In this document: positions 9,300 to 18,229 of the stretch, in pieces
Layout of the letters: each line of letters begins with the position of its first letter
Position numbering within the stretch: the first letter of the stretch is position 1
Made by a program: the position numbers and the translations under genes
The notes under the pieces: generated by a model
What the model saw: the letters and a program-made list of their open reading frames with translations, nothing else
What the model was told of the DNA's origin: nothing
Databases searched by the model: none
From: Lignipirellula cremea
Lineage (GTDB): Bacteria; Planctomycetota; Planctomycetia; Pirellulales; Pirellulaceae
NCBI RefSeq assembly: GCF_007751035.1
Contig: NZ_CP036433.1
Span: 9,157,001 to 9,221,000, forward strand
Reading direction: 5' to 3'
DNA length: 64,000 bases

Positions 9300-10433
9300 A
9301 TGTCGAAATCGTGGATGCTACTTCTCCCGGCGGTTCTCCTGGGCGCCTGCCTGCTGGCGGATTCCGCCCAGGCCCAACCCAAAAAAAGAGCGACGCCGCC
9401 GACCCGCCCGTTCGATGCTCCGGGCTCGCCGTCCTTTACCCGACTGGATGGAAAGCCGGGCGTGAATCCTCCGGCCGATGTGAACGGCAATTTCGTCATC
9501 GGCCCCGAATACGCCCCCGCCCCGGAACGCCAGGTGATGGAAGGCGTACCCCAAGGGAAGGTGTCGCAGTTCACCATGGACTCCACCCAGGGGAAGCTCT
9601 TTAATCCAGGCATTGCCCGGGACGTGTTCGGCACGGTCGATCCCAAGAACCCCAAAACGCTGATCGTCGACACGCACGAGATCGACTACCAGAGGCAGAT
9701 CACCGTCTATGTTCCGGCCCAGTACAAGCCCGGCAGCGAGGCGCCCTTTATGGTCATCCATGACGGACCTAAAGGAAAACCCGACATGACCGTGCCGCAC
9801 ATTCTGGATAACCTGATCGCCCAGAAGCGCGCGCCGGCGATGGTCGTGATCATGATCGCCAACGGCGGCGGCGACGCCCAGGGACATGAGCGGGGCCGCG
9901 AATACGACACCATGTCGGGCCTGTTCGCCGAATACATCGAGACAGAAGTGCTGCCGCTGGTGGAGAAAAATTGCGACGTCAAGCTGACCAAGGATCCCGA
10001 CGGACGCGCCGCCATGGGCAGCAGCTCCGGCGGCTCGGCGGCGCTCATCATGGCCTGGTATCGGCCCGACCTGTATCACCGCGTGCTGACAACTTCTGGC
10101 ACCTTTGTGAACCAGCAATGGCCCTTCAACCCGGAAACGCCCGACGGCGCCTGGGGCTTCCATAACAAGCTGATCCCCGAAAGCGACCGCAAGCCGCTGC
10201 GGATCTTTCTGGCCGTCGGCGACCGCGACAGCCTGAACCCCAACATCATGCGCGACGACATGCACGACTGGGTCGAGGCCAACCATCGCATGGCCAAGGT
10301 GCTCAAAGAAAAAGGGTACCCCTACCAGTATCTGTTCTGCCTCAACGCCGGGCACGGCGTCGGCAACGCCAAAGCCCAGTTCCTGCCCCACGCCATCGAA
10401 TGGGTCTGGCACGGTTATGGTGAGAAGAAGTAG
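9300..10433 (+). CDS. Secreted alpha/beta-hydrolase, Fes/esterase-D-like (paralogue 1)
   Basis: A 377-residue exported hydrolase with a signal peptide (MSKSWMLLLPAVLLGACLLA...AQA). The alpha/beta-hydrolase domain spans about 125-375. The nucleophile elbow is GSSSGG at about residues 240-245, giving S242, and the catalytic His is probably in NAGHGVG near the C-terminus. It belongs to the putative-esterase family (Fes/IroE, antigen 85 and feruloyl esterase relatives). These cleave esters of trilactone siderophores, carbohydrates or lipids; the substrate here is unknown. A homologue of similar architecture lies at 32071-33132, sharing the HDGP/LDGP, GREYDT/GLEYDT and YSGTF-type motifs. Both copies are bordered by hairpin repeats. 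A strong hairpin 21 bp after the stop codon may end transcription. Confidence 0.87.
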   Translation: MSKSWMLLLPAVLLGACLLADSAQAQPKKRATPPTRPFDAPGSPSFTRLDGKPGVNPPADVNGNFVIGPEYAPAPERQVMEGVPQGKVSQFTMDSTQGKLFNPGIARDVFGTVDPKNPKTLIVDTHEIDYQRQITVYVPAQYKPGSEAPFMVIHDGPKGKPDMTVPHILDNLIAQKRAPAMVVIMIANGGGDAQGHERGREYDTMSGLFAEYIETEVLPLVEKNCDVKLTKDPDGRAAMGSSSGGSAALIMAWYRPDLYHRVLTTSGTFVNQQWPFNPETPDGAWGFHNKLIPESDRKPLRIFLAVGDRDSLNPNIMRDDMHDWVEANHRMAKVLKEKGYPYQYLFCLNAGHGVGNAKAQFLPHAIEWVWHGYGEKK

Positions 10434-10453
10434 GGCGAGTTCGCCAAACGCAT

Positions 10454-10486
10454 AACGAAAGCCGGCCCAGAAAGCCGGCTTTCGTT
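10454..10486 (+). terminator. Terminator hairpin after esterase 1
   Basis: AACGAAAGCCGGC (10454-10466), a 7-nt loop, then GCCGGCTTTCGTT (10474-10486): a perfect 13-bp stem starting 21 bp after the stop. The T-rich side of the stem falls at the 3' end, but there is no separate T tract. Confidence 0.6.
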
Positions 10487-10509
10487 CGGACAGCGAAAAG
10501 AATAAATGC

Positions 10510-10646
10510 CGGATTCTGGTTCGTCGTTTTGAGCAAGTACAGACGCCCGACAGTCGCCTTTCACTCCGTGAAAGGACGCGTACTTTCGCGGAGCGAAAGT
10601 CGACTTTCTGCGCCGGCGGGTTCGCAAAACAACCCAACCAGAATCG
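10510..10646 (+). repeat. Double-hairpin repeat, copy B (most complete)
   Basis: Outer inverted repeats are GATTCTGGTTCGTCGTTTTG at 10512-10531 and CAAAACAACCCAACCAGAAT at about 10625-10644. Inside are hairpin 1 CCTTTCAC-TCC-GTGAAAGG (10557-10575), the palindromic linker ACGCGT (10576-10581) and hairpin 2 ACTTTCGC-GGA-GCGAAAGT (10582-10600). The inverted ends resemble a MITE, but I did not find a target-site duplication. Confidence 0.8.
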
Positions 10647-10740
10647 ACGGTAATTACCTTCACTTTCCCCGTGAAAGGACGCGTTCTTTTGCGGAGCAAA
10701 AGACGACTGACCGTCGGTAAAAGGTGACGCGTCCCCCGCA
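10647..10740 (+). repeat. Double-hairpin repeat, copy C (partial)
   Basis: This begins with GGTAATTACCTTC. Hairpin 1 is degenerate (CACTTTC-CCC-GTGAAAG), followed by ACGCGT and a perfect hairpin 2, TCTTTTGC-GGA-GCAAAAGA, at 10685-10703. Its right end matches copy A, so B and C together look like one element with an internal duplication. Confidence 0.7.
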
Positions 10741-10750
10741 ACAGGCGACA

Positions 10751-10795
10751 ATCCCCAGCAAACGCCTGCCCTGCGGCAGGCGTTTGTCCTGGGAT
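10751..10795 (-). terminator. Strong hairpin at the aminopeptidase N gene end
   Basis: CAAACGCCTGCC (10759-10770), loop CTGC, then GGCAGGCGTTTG (10775-10786), extended by ATCCC/GGGAT outer pairs. It lies just past the pepN stop codon on the minus strand and may act in both directions. Confidence 0.6.
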
Positions 10796-10803
10796 TTGCC
10801 CTT

Positions 10804-13461
10804 CTAAAACTTCAGCGCCCGTTCGACGATTTCCAGCACGTCGCTGGACAGACCCTGCTTTGCCTGGATCCGCTCCAGCTGGGCCTGCATCAGCGACTGG
10901 CGTTCCTTGTCGAAGCGGCGAATCGTGTTGAATGCCGAAACCAGCCGCGACGCCAGCTGCGGGTTGTTCGCGTCGATCTGCAGGATATAGTCGGCCAGCA
11001 GCGCATAGCCCACGCCGCTTTTGTCATGGAAGCGGCAAGCGTTGGCCGCAAATGCGCCGAGCAGCGAGCGGACCCGGTTCGGGTTGGTAATGGCGAACTT
11101 TTCGTGCTGCGTCAGCCGCTTTACCTGCTCCACCACGTCCGACCGACGGGAGCCGGCCTGCACGGCGAACCACTTGTCCAGCACCAGCGGATCCCTGTGC
11201 CAGGCCTGGTAAAAGTCGGCCGTCGCCGACTCCCGCTGCGGGCAGTCCAGATCGGCCAGCAGCGACAGCGCGGCGATCTTGTCCGTCATGTTGTCGGCCG
11301 CCTGGTACTGGCTGGCGACCAATGCCGTGGTCTCCGGCCGCTCCAGTACAGCCAGGTACGACAGCAGCCGGTTCTTCAGCCGCCGACGATTGATGGAGCG
11401 CTCATCGTTCCGGTAAACGGCGTCGCTGGCCAGTTCGTCGTAGCGCGAGCGGAGCGCCGCCTCGTGCCGCTCCGCCAGGCTCTTCCGCACAAACTCCCGC
11501 GCGGCGTGAATCCCTTCGGGATCCCACACGGTCATCTCCTGTCCCAGAACCCCTTCGCCCGGCAGCGTCAGGACGAGCGCTTTGAACGCATCGTCGATCG
11601 ATTCATCGGCCAGCACCGCGGCGAAAGCGTCGTGAATCATCGCGGGGCACTCCAGCGCTTCCCCTGCGGCCGACCGTTCCGCCAGATCCAGCAGCACGTT
11701 GGTCGACAGCGATTGCCCCGCGTCCCAGCGGTTAAAGGCGTCGCTATCGTGGGCCGCCAGAAACGCCAGCTCCTCCTGGCTGCAAGCCATTTTGAGCTTC
11801 ACCGGAGCCGAGAAATTCCGCAACAGCGAGACGACCGGCTCTTCCGCCAGGCCGGTAAAGGTGAACGTCCTGGACGCCTCCTCCAGCAGCAACAACGGCC
11901 CCAGGTCGGACGCAATCGGTTCCCCTTCCGCCAGGCGCACGGGCATGTCGTTCCCTTGCGAATCGAGCAGGCCGATCGCCACCGGCAACGGCGGCGGCAA
12001 GCGATCGCTGGCGCCCGGGATGCCGTCCGGCAGCGGCGGGTACGACTGTTCCAGCGTCAGCACATACTGCCCCTGGTCGGCCTGCCATTCCCCTGTCGCC
12101 TTGAGCGTGGGCGTGCCCGGTTGCGAGTACCAGCGTTCCAGCAGATCCAGATTCGTGTCGTTGGCGTCGGCCATGGCGGCGCGGAAATCGTTACAGGTGA
12201 CCGCGCTGTTATCGTGCCGCTGGAAGTACAAATCCATGCCGCGGCGAAAGCCTGCCTGGCCGAGCAGTGTCTGATAGATGCGAATGATCTCGGCGCCCTT
12301 GTTGTAGACGGTCGCCGTATAGAAGTTATCCATCGCGATGTAGGACTCGGGCCGGATCGGGTGCGCCATCGGGCCGGCGTCCTGCGGGAACTGATGCGAC
12401 CGCAAAGCGACGACGTCATCGATCCGTTTCACGGCGGCCGAGATCTGGTCCGACGTGAACTGCTGGTCACGAAAAACGGTCAGGCCTTCCTTCAGCGTCA
12501 GCTGGAACCAGTCCCGGCAGGTCACCCGGTTGCCCGTCCAATTGTGGAAGTACTCATGGGCAATCACGGCTTCCACGCCCAGGTAGTCATCGTCGGTCGC
12601 GGTCGCCGGCGAGGCCAGCACATACTTGGAGTTGAAAACATTCAGCCCCTTGTTTTCCATGGCGCCCATGTTGAAGTCATTGACGGCGACGATCATATAA
12701 ATGTCCAGATCGTACTCCAGGCCGTAGACGTCTTCGTCCCACTTCATCGACTTCTGCAGCGACGCCAGGGCGTGTTCGCACTTGTCGATATTCTCCGGCT
12801 CGACCCAGATTTCCAGCTCCACCTGGCGACCGGAACGGGTGGTGAAACTGCCGCGCTGGCATTTCAAATTGCCGGCCACCAGGGCGAACAGATAACACGG
12901 CTTGGGGAACGGATCCTCCCAGACCGCCTGTTGCCGGCCATCGGCCAGCATGCTCTGCGAAATGCGGTTGCCGTTGGAAAGCATCACCGGACAGGCGTCG
13001 ACGTTGCCGCGAATGGTCACCTGGAACTTCGCCATCACATCGGGGCGATCCAGGTAATAGGTGATATGCCGGAAGCCAAGCGCCTCGCACTGGGTGCAAA
13101 AATTGCCCGACGACAGGTACAAGCCGCTAAGCGATTTGTTCTGTTCCGGATTGATCAGGACCTGCGTCGTCAGCAGGAACGAATCGGGGGCGTTCTCGAT
13201 AATCAGCTGCGTGTCGCTGACCGCGTACTGGTCCGCCGCCAGCGGTTCGCCGTCAAGATGGATCGACTGCAGCTCCATCCCTTCGCCATCAAGCTCCAGG
13301 CGGTTTCCCGGCTGATCCGCGTTGCGGCGGAAACGGATATGCGCCGTGACCAGCGTGCGGGACGCTTCGAGATCAAACTCCAGAGCGACGTCGTCAATCC
13401 AGTAAGCCGGGCGCGTATAATCTTTCCGATAAACAATGACGGGCTTCTCTTGGGTAGACAC
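10804..13461 (-). CDS. pepN: Aminopeptidase N (M1 family zinc metallopeptidase)
   Basis: An 885-residue cytoplasmic M1 aminopeptidase that removes N-terminal residues from peptides, part of intracellular peptide recycling. The zinc-binding motif HEYFH is at about H302-H306, with the third ligand Glu in LKEGLTVFRDQ, 23 residues after H302. The exopeptidase motif GAMEN lies upstream (GAMENKGLNVFNSKYVLA). The N-terminal beta-domain, catalytic domain, beta-sandwich and C-terminal helical domain (ending in SSDVLEIVERALKF) are all present, and the length matches the gamma-proteobacterial PepN type (about 870-890). It is a single leftward gene with a strong hairpin after its stop. The upstream region is shared divergently with the first planctomycete cytochrome gene and contains a repeated inverted-repeat element. 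No anomalies are visible. Confidence 0.96.
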   Translation of the reverse strand: MSTQEKPVIVYRKDYTRPAYWIDDVALEFDLEASRTLVTAHIRFRRNADQPGNRLELDGEGMELQSIHLDGEPLAADQYAVSDTQLIIENAPDSFLLTTQVLINPEQNKSLSGLYLSSGNFCTQCEALGFRHITYYLDRPDVMAKFQVTIRGNVDACPVMLSNGNRISQSMLADGRQQAVWEDPFPKPCYLFALVAGNLKCQRGSFTTRSGRQVELEIWVEPENIDKCEHALASLQKSMKWDEDVYGLEYDLDIYMIVAVNDFNMGAMENKGLNVFNSKYVLASPATATDDDYLGVEAVIAHEYFHNWTGNRVTCRDWFQLTLKEGLTVFRDQQFTSDQISAAVKRIDDVVALRSHQFPQDAGPMAHPIRPESYIAMDNFYTATVYNKGAEIIRIYQTLLGQAGFRRGMDLYFQRHDNSAVTCNDFRAAMADANDTNLDLLERWYSQPGTPTLKATGEWQADQGQYVLTLEQSYPPLPDGIPGASDRLPPPLPVAIGLLDSQGNDMPVRLAEGEPIASDLGPLLLLEEASRTFTFTGLAEEPVVSLLRNFSAPVKLKMACSQEELAFLAAHDSDAFNRWDAGQSLSTNVLLDLAERSAAGEALECPAMIHDAFAAVLADESIDDAFKALVLTLPGEGVLGQEMTVWDPEGIHAAREFVRKSLAERHEAALRSRYDELASDAVYRNDERSINRRRLKNRLLSYLAVLERPETTALVASQYQAADNMTDKIAALSLLADLDCPQRESATADFYQAWHRDPLVLDKWFAVQAGSRRSDVVEQVKRLTQHEKFAITNPNRVRSLLGAFAANACRFHDKSGVGYALLADYILQIDANNPQLASRLVSAFNTIRRFDKERQSLMQAQLERIQAKQGLSSDVLEIVERALKF

Positions 13462-13946
13462 CGTGACAACTCCGTTCGGGATATGCAGCTTGGGATAGGC
13501 AGCTTATGGTTAGGCAGCAAGGCGATCGCCAAGGCGGATCGTGGATTAACGGCCAGAGAAAGTCTCCGCCGGGCTGCAGTATATCGAGTCCCGGTCAGAA
13601 TTCACCCAACGGCGTCGCCGATTCAAGCGCCTGCGTGATCGCGTCACGGTTGTGGGTGATTCCCCGCAAGTAGCCAAAGTCGCCAGACTTGGGAGAGAGT
13701 CGTCTGGGCCAGGCAAACAGCGGCCAAACTCTGGCGAGTTCGTTTACGGGTGACCGAAGGGGCGTTTTGGCGTGCGGCGATGCACCGAAAAGACGGAGAT
13801 TCCTGGGGGAAAACATGGTAAGATCGAATCGGTTCCGGGAAGCTCGCTGCGGTCAAACAGCGGCTCCCACCCGCCCGGACCGAGCCAAACCCTGCATCAA
13901 ATGCATCGACCCGCCTGGGGACTGCCTGTCCTGGAGTTTGCCACTC
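13462..13946. other. Divergent intergenic region with an inverted-repeat element
   Basis: A 485-bp gap between leftward pepN and the rightward cytochrome gene. Short open frames cross it on both strands, but they run through the repeat and do not look coding. The inverted-repeat element at about 13666-13760 is its only recognisable structure. The GTG start at 13947 of the next gene defines the right edge. Confidence 0.55.
13666..13760 (+). repeat. Inverted-repeat element, copy 1
   Basis: GTAGCCAAAGTCGCCAGACT (from 13670) and its inverted partner CCAAACTCTGGCGAGTTCGT (from 13724) form 24-nt arms separated by about 30 nt. A diverged copy in the same orientation is at about 25928-26018. Confidence 0.6.
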
Positions 13947-16628
13947 GTGAAATTACTTCCCGTCTGGATCGCCTGCTGCCTGCTGTTCGCGCCCATCGCC
14001 ACCGCCCAGAATGCGGCGCCGGCGTCTCCTGACACCGCGAACGTCCCCTCGCTGGCCGAACTGAAAGCAGCGGGAGCCCAGCGGTCGAGCTACCGACAGG
14101 CGTCGCCGCAGCCGATCGAAACGGCCGTCCCCCAGCCGCGACTGGCCGCTTTTCGCCAGGAGATTCAGCCGATCCTGCAGCAGACCTGCGTGCCATGCCA
14201 CGGGCCAGAGCTGCAGGAGGGGAACATCCGCATCGACACGCTCGATCCCGATCTGCTGCATGGCGACGACGTGGACTGGTGGCTGGAAGTGGTCGCCGTG
14301 CTGAGCAAGGGCGAAATGCCGCCCGCCGACGAAGCCGAACTGGCCGACCAGGATCGCAGCAAGATCATCGAGTGGCTGTCGACCGAGATCCAGACCGCGT
14401 CGACCGTCCGCCGCGCGGAACAAGGACGCTCCTCCTTCCGCCGTATGACGCGTTACGAATACCAGTACGCCCTGCAGGATCTGCTCGGCGTGCCGGGCAA
14501 CTTCGCCGACAACCTGCCGCCCGAGTCGCCCTCGGAAGACGGCTTCCAGAACAGCTCGGAAATGCTGCACATGACGGCGACCCAGCTCGCCGCCTGTCGC
14601 GAGTCAATCCGCCAGGCGCTGCGGCGGGCCATCGTCCGCGGCGATCAGCCCCCGCCCCAGTACTGGGGCGTATCCATGGAAGACGCCGCAGCCGCCGAAT
14701 GGGTCAAGCAGGACGAACAGCTGGCCAGGATCAGGGAGCAGCACAAGAACGATCCGGAAAAGCTGGCACAAGAATTAAAACGACAGACAGCCCGCTTCCA
14801 GGCCCGACCCAGCGGAGCCCATTACCGGAACCTGACCACCGGACAGACCGCCGGCGCCTCCTGGCGTTACTCGGGCGCCAGGTACGCCTGGAAACCGGCC
14901 GCAGCGCCGCCGGAGATCCCGGCGGATTTCGATCACGTCGCCGTCATTCCGCCGCGGCAAAAGTTGATCGTCGAACTGGGCGACACGGTTCCCGACGAAG
15001 GCGTCCTTCGCGTTCGCATCCGCGCTTCGCGCACCTCCGCGGAAGAGCAACCGGCCCCCAGCCTGCAGCTGGAATTTGGCTGGCAGGCGAGCAACGACTC
15101 GCACGCCTCCGTGCGGATCAGCGACCACGACCTGGCGATTACCGCCGGGCCCGATCAGCCCGAGTTCTACGAGTGGCGAATTCCCCTGAGCGAGGTCTAT
15201 CCGCGTAACTCGGTCCGCGGCGTCAATCGTATGGGCGACCTGCCGAGCCCTTCCGAGTACATCAAAATCGTGAACAGCTCCGTCTCCGGCGGCGATGTCC
15301 AGCTGGACTACGTGGAGATCACCGCGCCCGTTTACGACCAGTGGCCGCCCGCCTCGCATACGCGCATCTTTTTCGACAGCCCGCACCGCCAGGACGAAAC
15401 GGTCTATGCGCGGGAAGTGCTCGCCCGCTTTCTCACCCGCGCCTGGCGCCGACCGCCGACGCCGGCGGAGCTGGATCAGAAGCTGGCCCAGTTCACGCGG
15501 ATCCGCCCGCAGTGCGACGACTTCCAGGACGCCATGACCGAAGTGCTGGAAACGGTGCTCGCTTCCCCCCGCTTCCTGTACCTGGTCGCCGCGGACGACA
15601 CCGACGCGGAGAGCCGGACGGCCGACTTTGAACTCGCGACGCGATTGTCCCTGTTCCTGTGGTGCAGCACGCCGGACGAGGAACTACTGGACCTGGCGGC
15701 CGACGGACGACTGGCCGACCGCGAAGTGCTGGCCAGCCAGGTGCGGCGGATGCTGGCCGACCCCAAGGCCGAACGATTCTCCCGACACTTTGTCCGACAA
15801 TGGCTGGGCATGCAGCTGCTGGACTATTTGAACGTCGACCGGAAAGCGTACCCGCAGTTTGACCCGGCCTTGAAAGAGGCCATGCAGCAGGAGCCGGTCG
15901 CCTTCTTCCAGGAGATGCTGCAGCAGAATCACAGCGTGCTGGATTTTCTCCATGCGGATTACGCCCTGGTCAACGAACGGCTGGCAAAGCACTATGGGCT
16001 GTCCGATGTTGAAGGGAACCACTTTCGTCGCGTCAAGCTGGATCTGCAGCCGGAACGCGGCGGGCTGCTGACCCAGGCGGGCCTGCTCGCCATGAACTCC
16101 GACGGCAAGGATTCGCATCCGCTGAAACGCGGCATCTGGATGCTCAAGAGCCTGCTCAACGATCCGCCGCCCCCGCCGCCGCCGGCCGTGCCGGAGATCG
16201 ACCTGGCCGACCCGGAGATTGCAAAGCTCACGCTGAAAGAGCGGATCGAAGACCACCGGAACCATACGGCCTGCATGTCGTGCCACGCCAAGATTGACCC
16301 GTGGGGGATCGCCTTTGAGAACTTCGACGCCGTCGGAGCCTGGCGAACGCAGGTCCAGGGAAAACCGGTCGACGCTTCCAGCCTGCTGTTCAACCGGGAA
16401 AAACTGGACGGCGTGGACGGACTCAAACGCTACCTGCTGGAACACCGCCAGGACCAGTTCGCCCGCGCCCTGGTGCATAAAATGACGACGTTCGCCCTGG
16501 GACGTCCCCTGACGTTCGCCGACCGCGCCCCCATCGACCAGATCACGGCCGAGCTCCGCCGCCAGGACGACGGACTGGCCACGCTGGTGCAATTGATCGT
16601 CGCCAGCGATCTGTTTTCGCCGCAGTAA
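13947..16628 (+). CDS. Planctomycete cytochrome c / DUF1587-DUF1592-DUF1588-DUF1585 protein (pair 1)
   Basis: An 893-residue exported protein of the large planctomycete cytochrome family. A signal peptide (VKLLPVWIACCLLFAPIATAQ) follows the GTG start; GGAG lies about 10 bp upstream, and upstream in-frame codons are not signal-like. Domains in order: planctomycete cytochrome c with CVPCH at 81-85; DUF1587 (TRYEYQYALQDLLGV); a middle beta-rich region; DUF1595 (FLTRAWRRPPTPAEL); DUF1592 (ATRLSLFLWCSTPDEELL); DUF1588 with a second haem motif CMSCHAKIDPWG at about 776; and DUF1585 at the end. The biochemical role of this family is not established; a periplasmic or cell-surface redox role is inferred from the haem motifs. 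The DUF1552 partner starts 60 bp downstream, the usual arrangement in planctomycetes, so the two probably form an operon. Confidence 0.9.
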   Translation: MKLLPVWIACCLLFAPIATAQNAAPASPDTANVPSLAELKAAGAQRSSYRQASPQPIETAVPQPRLAAFRQEIQPILQQTCVPCHGPELQEGNIRIDTLDPDLLHGDDVDWWLEVVAVLSKGEMPPADEAELADQDRSKIIEWLSTEIQTASTVRRAEQGRSSFRRMTRYEYQYALQDLLGVPGNFADNLPPESPSEDGFQNSSEMLHMTATQLAACRESIRQALRRAIVRGDQPPPQYWGVSMEDAAAAEWVKQDEQLARIREQHKNDPEKLAQELKRQTARFQARPSGAHYRNLTTGQTAGASWRYSGARYAWKPAAAPPEIPADFDHVAVIPPRQKLIVELGDTVPDEGVLRVRIRASRTSAEEQPAPSLQLEFGWQASNDSHASVRISDHDLAITAGPDQPEFYEWRIPLSEVYPRNSVRGVNRMGDLPSPSEYIKIVNSSVSGGDVQLDYVEITAPVYDQWPPASHTRIFFDSPHRQDETVYAREVLARFLTRAWRRPPTPAELDQKLAQFTRIRPQCDDFQDAMTEVLETVLASPRFLYLVAADDTDAESRTADFELATRLSLFLWCSTPDEELLDLAADGRLADREVLASQVRRMLADPKAERFSRHFVRQWLGMQLLDYLNVDRKAYPQFDPALKEAMQQEPVAFFQEMLQQNHSVLDFLHADYALVNERLAKHYGLSDVEGNHFRRVKLDLQPERGGLLTQAGLLAMNSDGKDSHPLKRGIWMLKSLLNDPPPPPPPAVPEIDLADPEIAKLTLKERIEDHRNHTACMSCHAKIDPWGIAFENFDAVGAWRTQVQGKPVDASSLLFNREKLDGVDGLKRYLLEHRQDQFARALVHKMTTFALGRPLTFADRAPIDQITAELRRQDDGLATLVQLIVASDLFSPQ

Positions 16629-16687
16629 CTTCCTTCGCCATCCACGCCGCACGAACTCGCCGTCATCCCTCTGCAAAGGCAAGCCTT

Positions 16688-18079
16688 ATGAATACGCCCC
16701 TCGCATCCGTTGATCGTCGACACTTCCTGCGCGGCGCCGGCGTCGCCCTGGCGTTGCCGCTGCTGGAATCGTTTGCACGCGCCGCCTCCGAACAACCGGC
16801 CGCGCCCCGGCGGTTCGCCTGTTTCTACATGCCCGACGGCGTGCCGATGCCGCTGGCGGAAGATCCGGCCCACCGCGACTGGTCCTGGTTCCCGCATGGC
16901 AGCGGGAAGGATTTCACCTTTTCCAAATGCCTGGATCCGCTGGAGCCGCTGCGGAGCGATCTGACCGTATTGTCGGGCTTCTCGCATCCGTCGGCCCGGT
17001 CGATCCACGGCCATTCCAACGCCGACCAGTTCCTGACCGGCGCCGCCACGGGCCCTGCCGGCGACTACCGGAACAGCATTTCGCTCGACCAGGAATTTGC
17101 CGCCCACGTGGGCGACCAGACGCGGTTCTCTTCGCTCGTCATGTCAACCGACGGCGGCGCCGGCACGCCCCGCGGCGCGCATACGTTGTCGTTCAATCGC
17201 AGCGGCCGGGCCATTCCCGCCGAGCACAGGCCGAAGCGGATCTTCGACATGCTGTTCGTTAAAAGCGATGACCAGGCGGCCCGTCGCCTGGCGCGGAGCG
17301 AGAGTTCCCTGGACGCCCTGCGGGAAGACGCCCGCTCCTTGCGAAAAACGCTGTCGGCCAACGACCAGAAGACGCTTGACGAGTACCTGGAATCGGTCCG
17401 CGACACGGAGATCAAGGTCGCCAAAGCGAAGCGCTGGATCAACATCCCGCTGCCCCAGGTCGACGTCGATCACCTGCAGCTCGACATCACCCCCGAAGAT
17501 CCGCGGGTCTATCTGCAGACCATGTTCGAGCTGATCTATCTGGCCTTCAAAACCGATTCCACCCGCGTCGCCACCTACCAGATTGGCCGGGAGAACGGCA
17601 TCGGCGTCAGCGATTATCTGGCCCGGGCGGTCGGCTTCAACCTGACACATCAACTGTCGCACAACACCAAGAATCCCGGCGGCTGGAAAAACTTTGGCCT
17701 GTACTGCCGCTTCCTTAGCGAAGAATTCGGACGCTTCGCCAGTCGCCTGAAAGCGACGCCCGAGCCCGGCGGGAACGGCCCCATGCTGGACAACACGCTG
17801 CTGCTGTTCGGGTCTGCTTCCAGCGCGTTCCACCTGTCCCGCAACTACCCGCTGATTCTGGCCGGCGGCAAAAACATGGGCTTCCAGCACGGGCAATACC
17901 TGAACCACTCCGGCGACAACCCCGCCGGCGGCGCCTGGAACGGCGGCCGGGAACCGTGGCAGCAAGAGATCACGCGGGAAGACATCCCGCTGGCGAATCT
18001 TTATGTCACGATGCTGCAGCGACTCGGCGTAGCAACCGACCAATTCGCCGACAGCACCGGCCCGCTCGACGGCGTGTAA
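16688..18079 (+). CDS. DUF1552 Tat-exported protein (pair 1)
   Basis: A 463-residue DUF1552 protein. The N-terminus has a twin-arginine signal (DRRHFLRGAGVALALPLLESFARAA), suggesting export in a folded state, possibly with a cofactor. Conserved blocks include FYMPDGVPM, WFPHGSGKDF, LSGFSHP, FLTG and a C-terminal NTLLLFGSASSAFHLSRNYPLILAGG-type stretch. That last pattern is reminiscent of the DUF1501/sulfatase-like group in the alkaline-phosphatase superfamily, but I cannot see a full metal-binding set and do not assign an activity. The gene follows its cytochrome partner after 59 bp. A homologous pair lies at 21.9-25.7 kb on the other strand. The function of DUF1552 is unknown. Confidence 0.9.
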   Translation: MNTPLASVDRRHFLRGAGVALALPLLESFARAASEQPAAPRRFACFYMPDGVPMPLAEDPAHRDWSWFPHGSGKDFTFSKCLDPLEPLRSDLTVLSGFSHPSARSIHGHSNADQFLTGAATGPAGDYRNSISLDQEFAAHVGDQTRFSSLVMSTDGGAGTPRGAHTLSFNRSGRAIPAEHRPKRIFDMLFVKSDDQAARRLARSESSLDALREDARSLRKTLSANDQKTLDEYLESVRDTEIKVAKAKRWINIPLPQVDVDHLQLDITPEDPRVYLQTMFELIYLAFKTDSTRVATYQIGRENGIGVSDYLARAVGFNLTHQLSHNTKNPGGWKNFGLYCRFLSEEFGRFASRLKATPEPGGNGPMLDNTLLLFGSASSAFHLSRNYPLILAGGKNMGFQHGQYLNHSGDNPAGGAWNGGREPWQQEITREDIPLANLYVTMLQRLGVATDQFADSTGPLDGV

Positions 18080-18229
18080 GGGGGAAGAAGGACTGTGTGT
18101 CTGGCAACTCTGTACGCCAGGCGGCCCGACCGGACCAGGTAATGTCAGCCGCAAGCCTTTGCAGCAACTCATTGCCTGCGGCGGCGATGAGCCATCGGTA
18201 GATCCTTATATTCTTAAAAACAACAGGGA

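Larger units (their letters stand above)
10434..10803. other. Convergent intergenic region: terminators plus two hairpin repeats
   Basis: A 370-bp gap between the rightward esterase and the leftward aminopeptidase N. It contains a 13-bp terminator-like stem, two repeat copies (B and C) and a second strong hairpin near the pepN stop. No gene is apparent. Confidence 0.7.

Noticed and set aside
11026-13638. Very long open frame on the plus strand opposite pepN (about 870 codons)
   Set aside because: It is an antisense by-product of GC-rich coding sequence. The minus strand encodes a complete M1 aminopeptidase with all motifs, and the antisense product has no recognisable features.
13595-13856. 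Short minus-strand frames upstream of cytochrome 1
   Set aside because: They are the translation of the inverted-repeat element, a type of intergenic repeat that often produces false short proteins.
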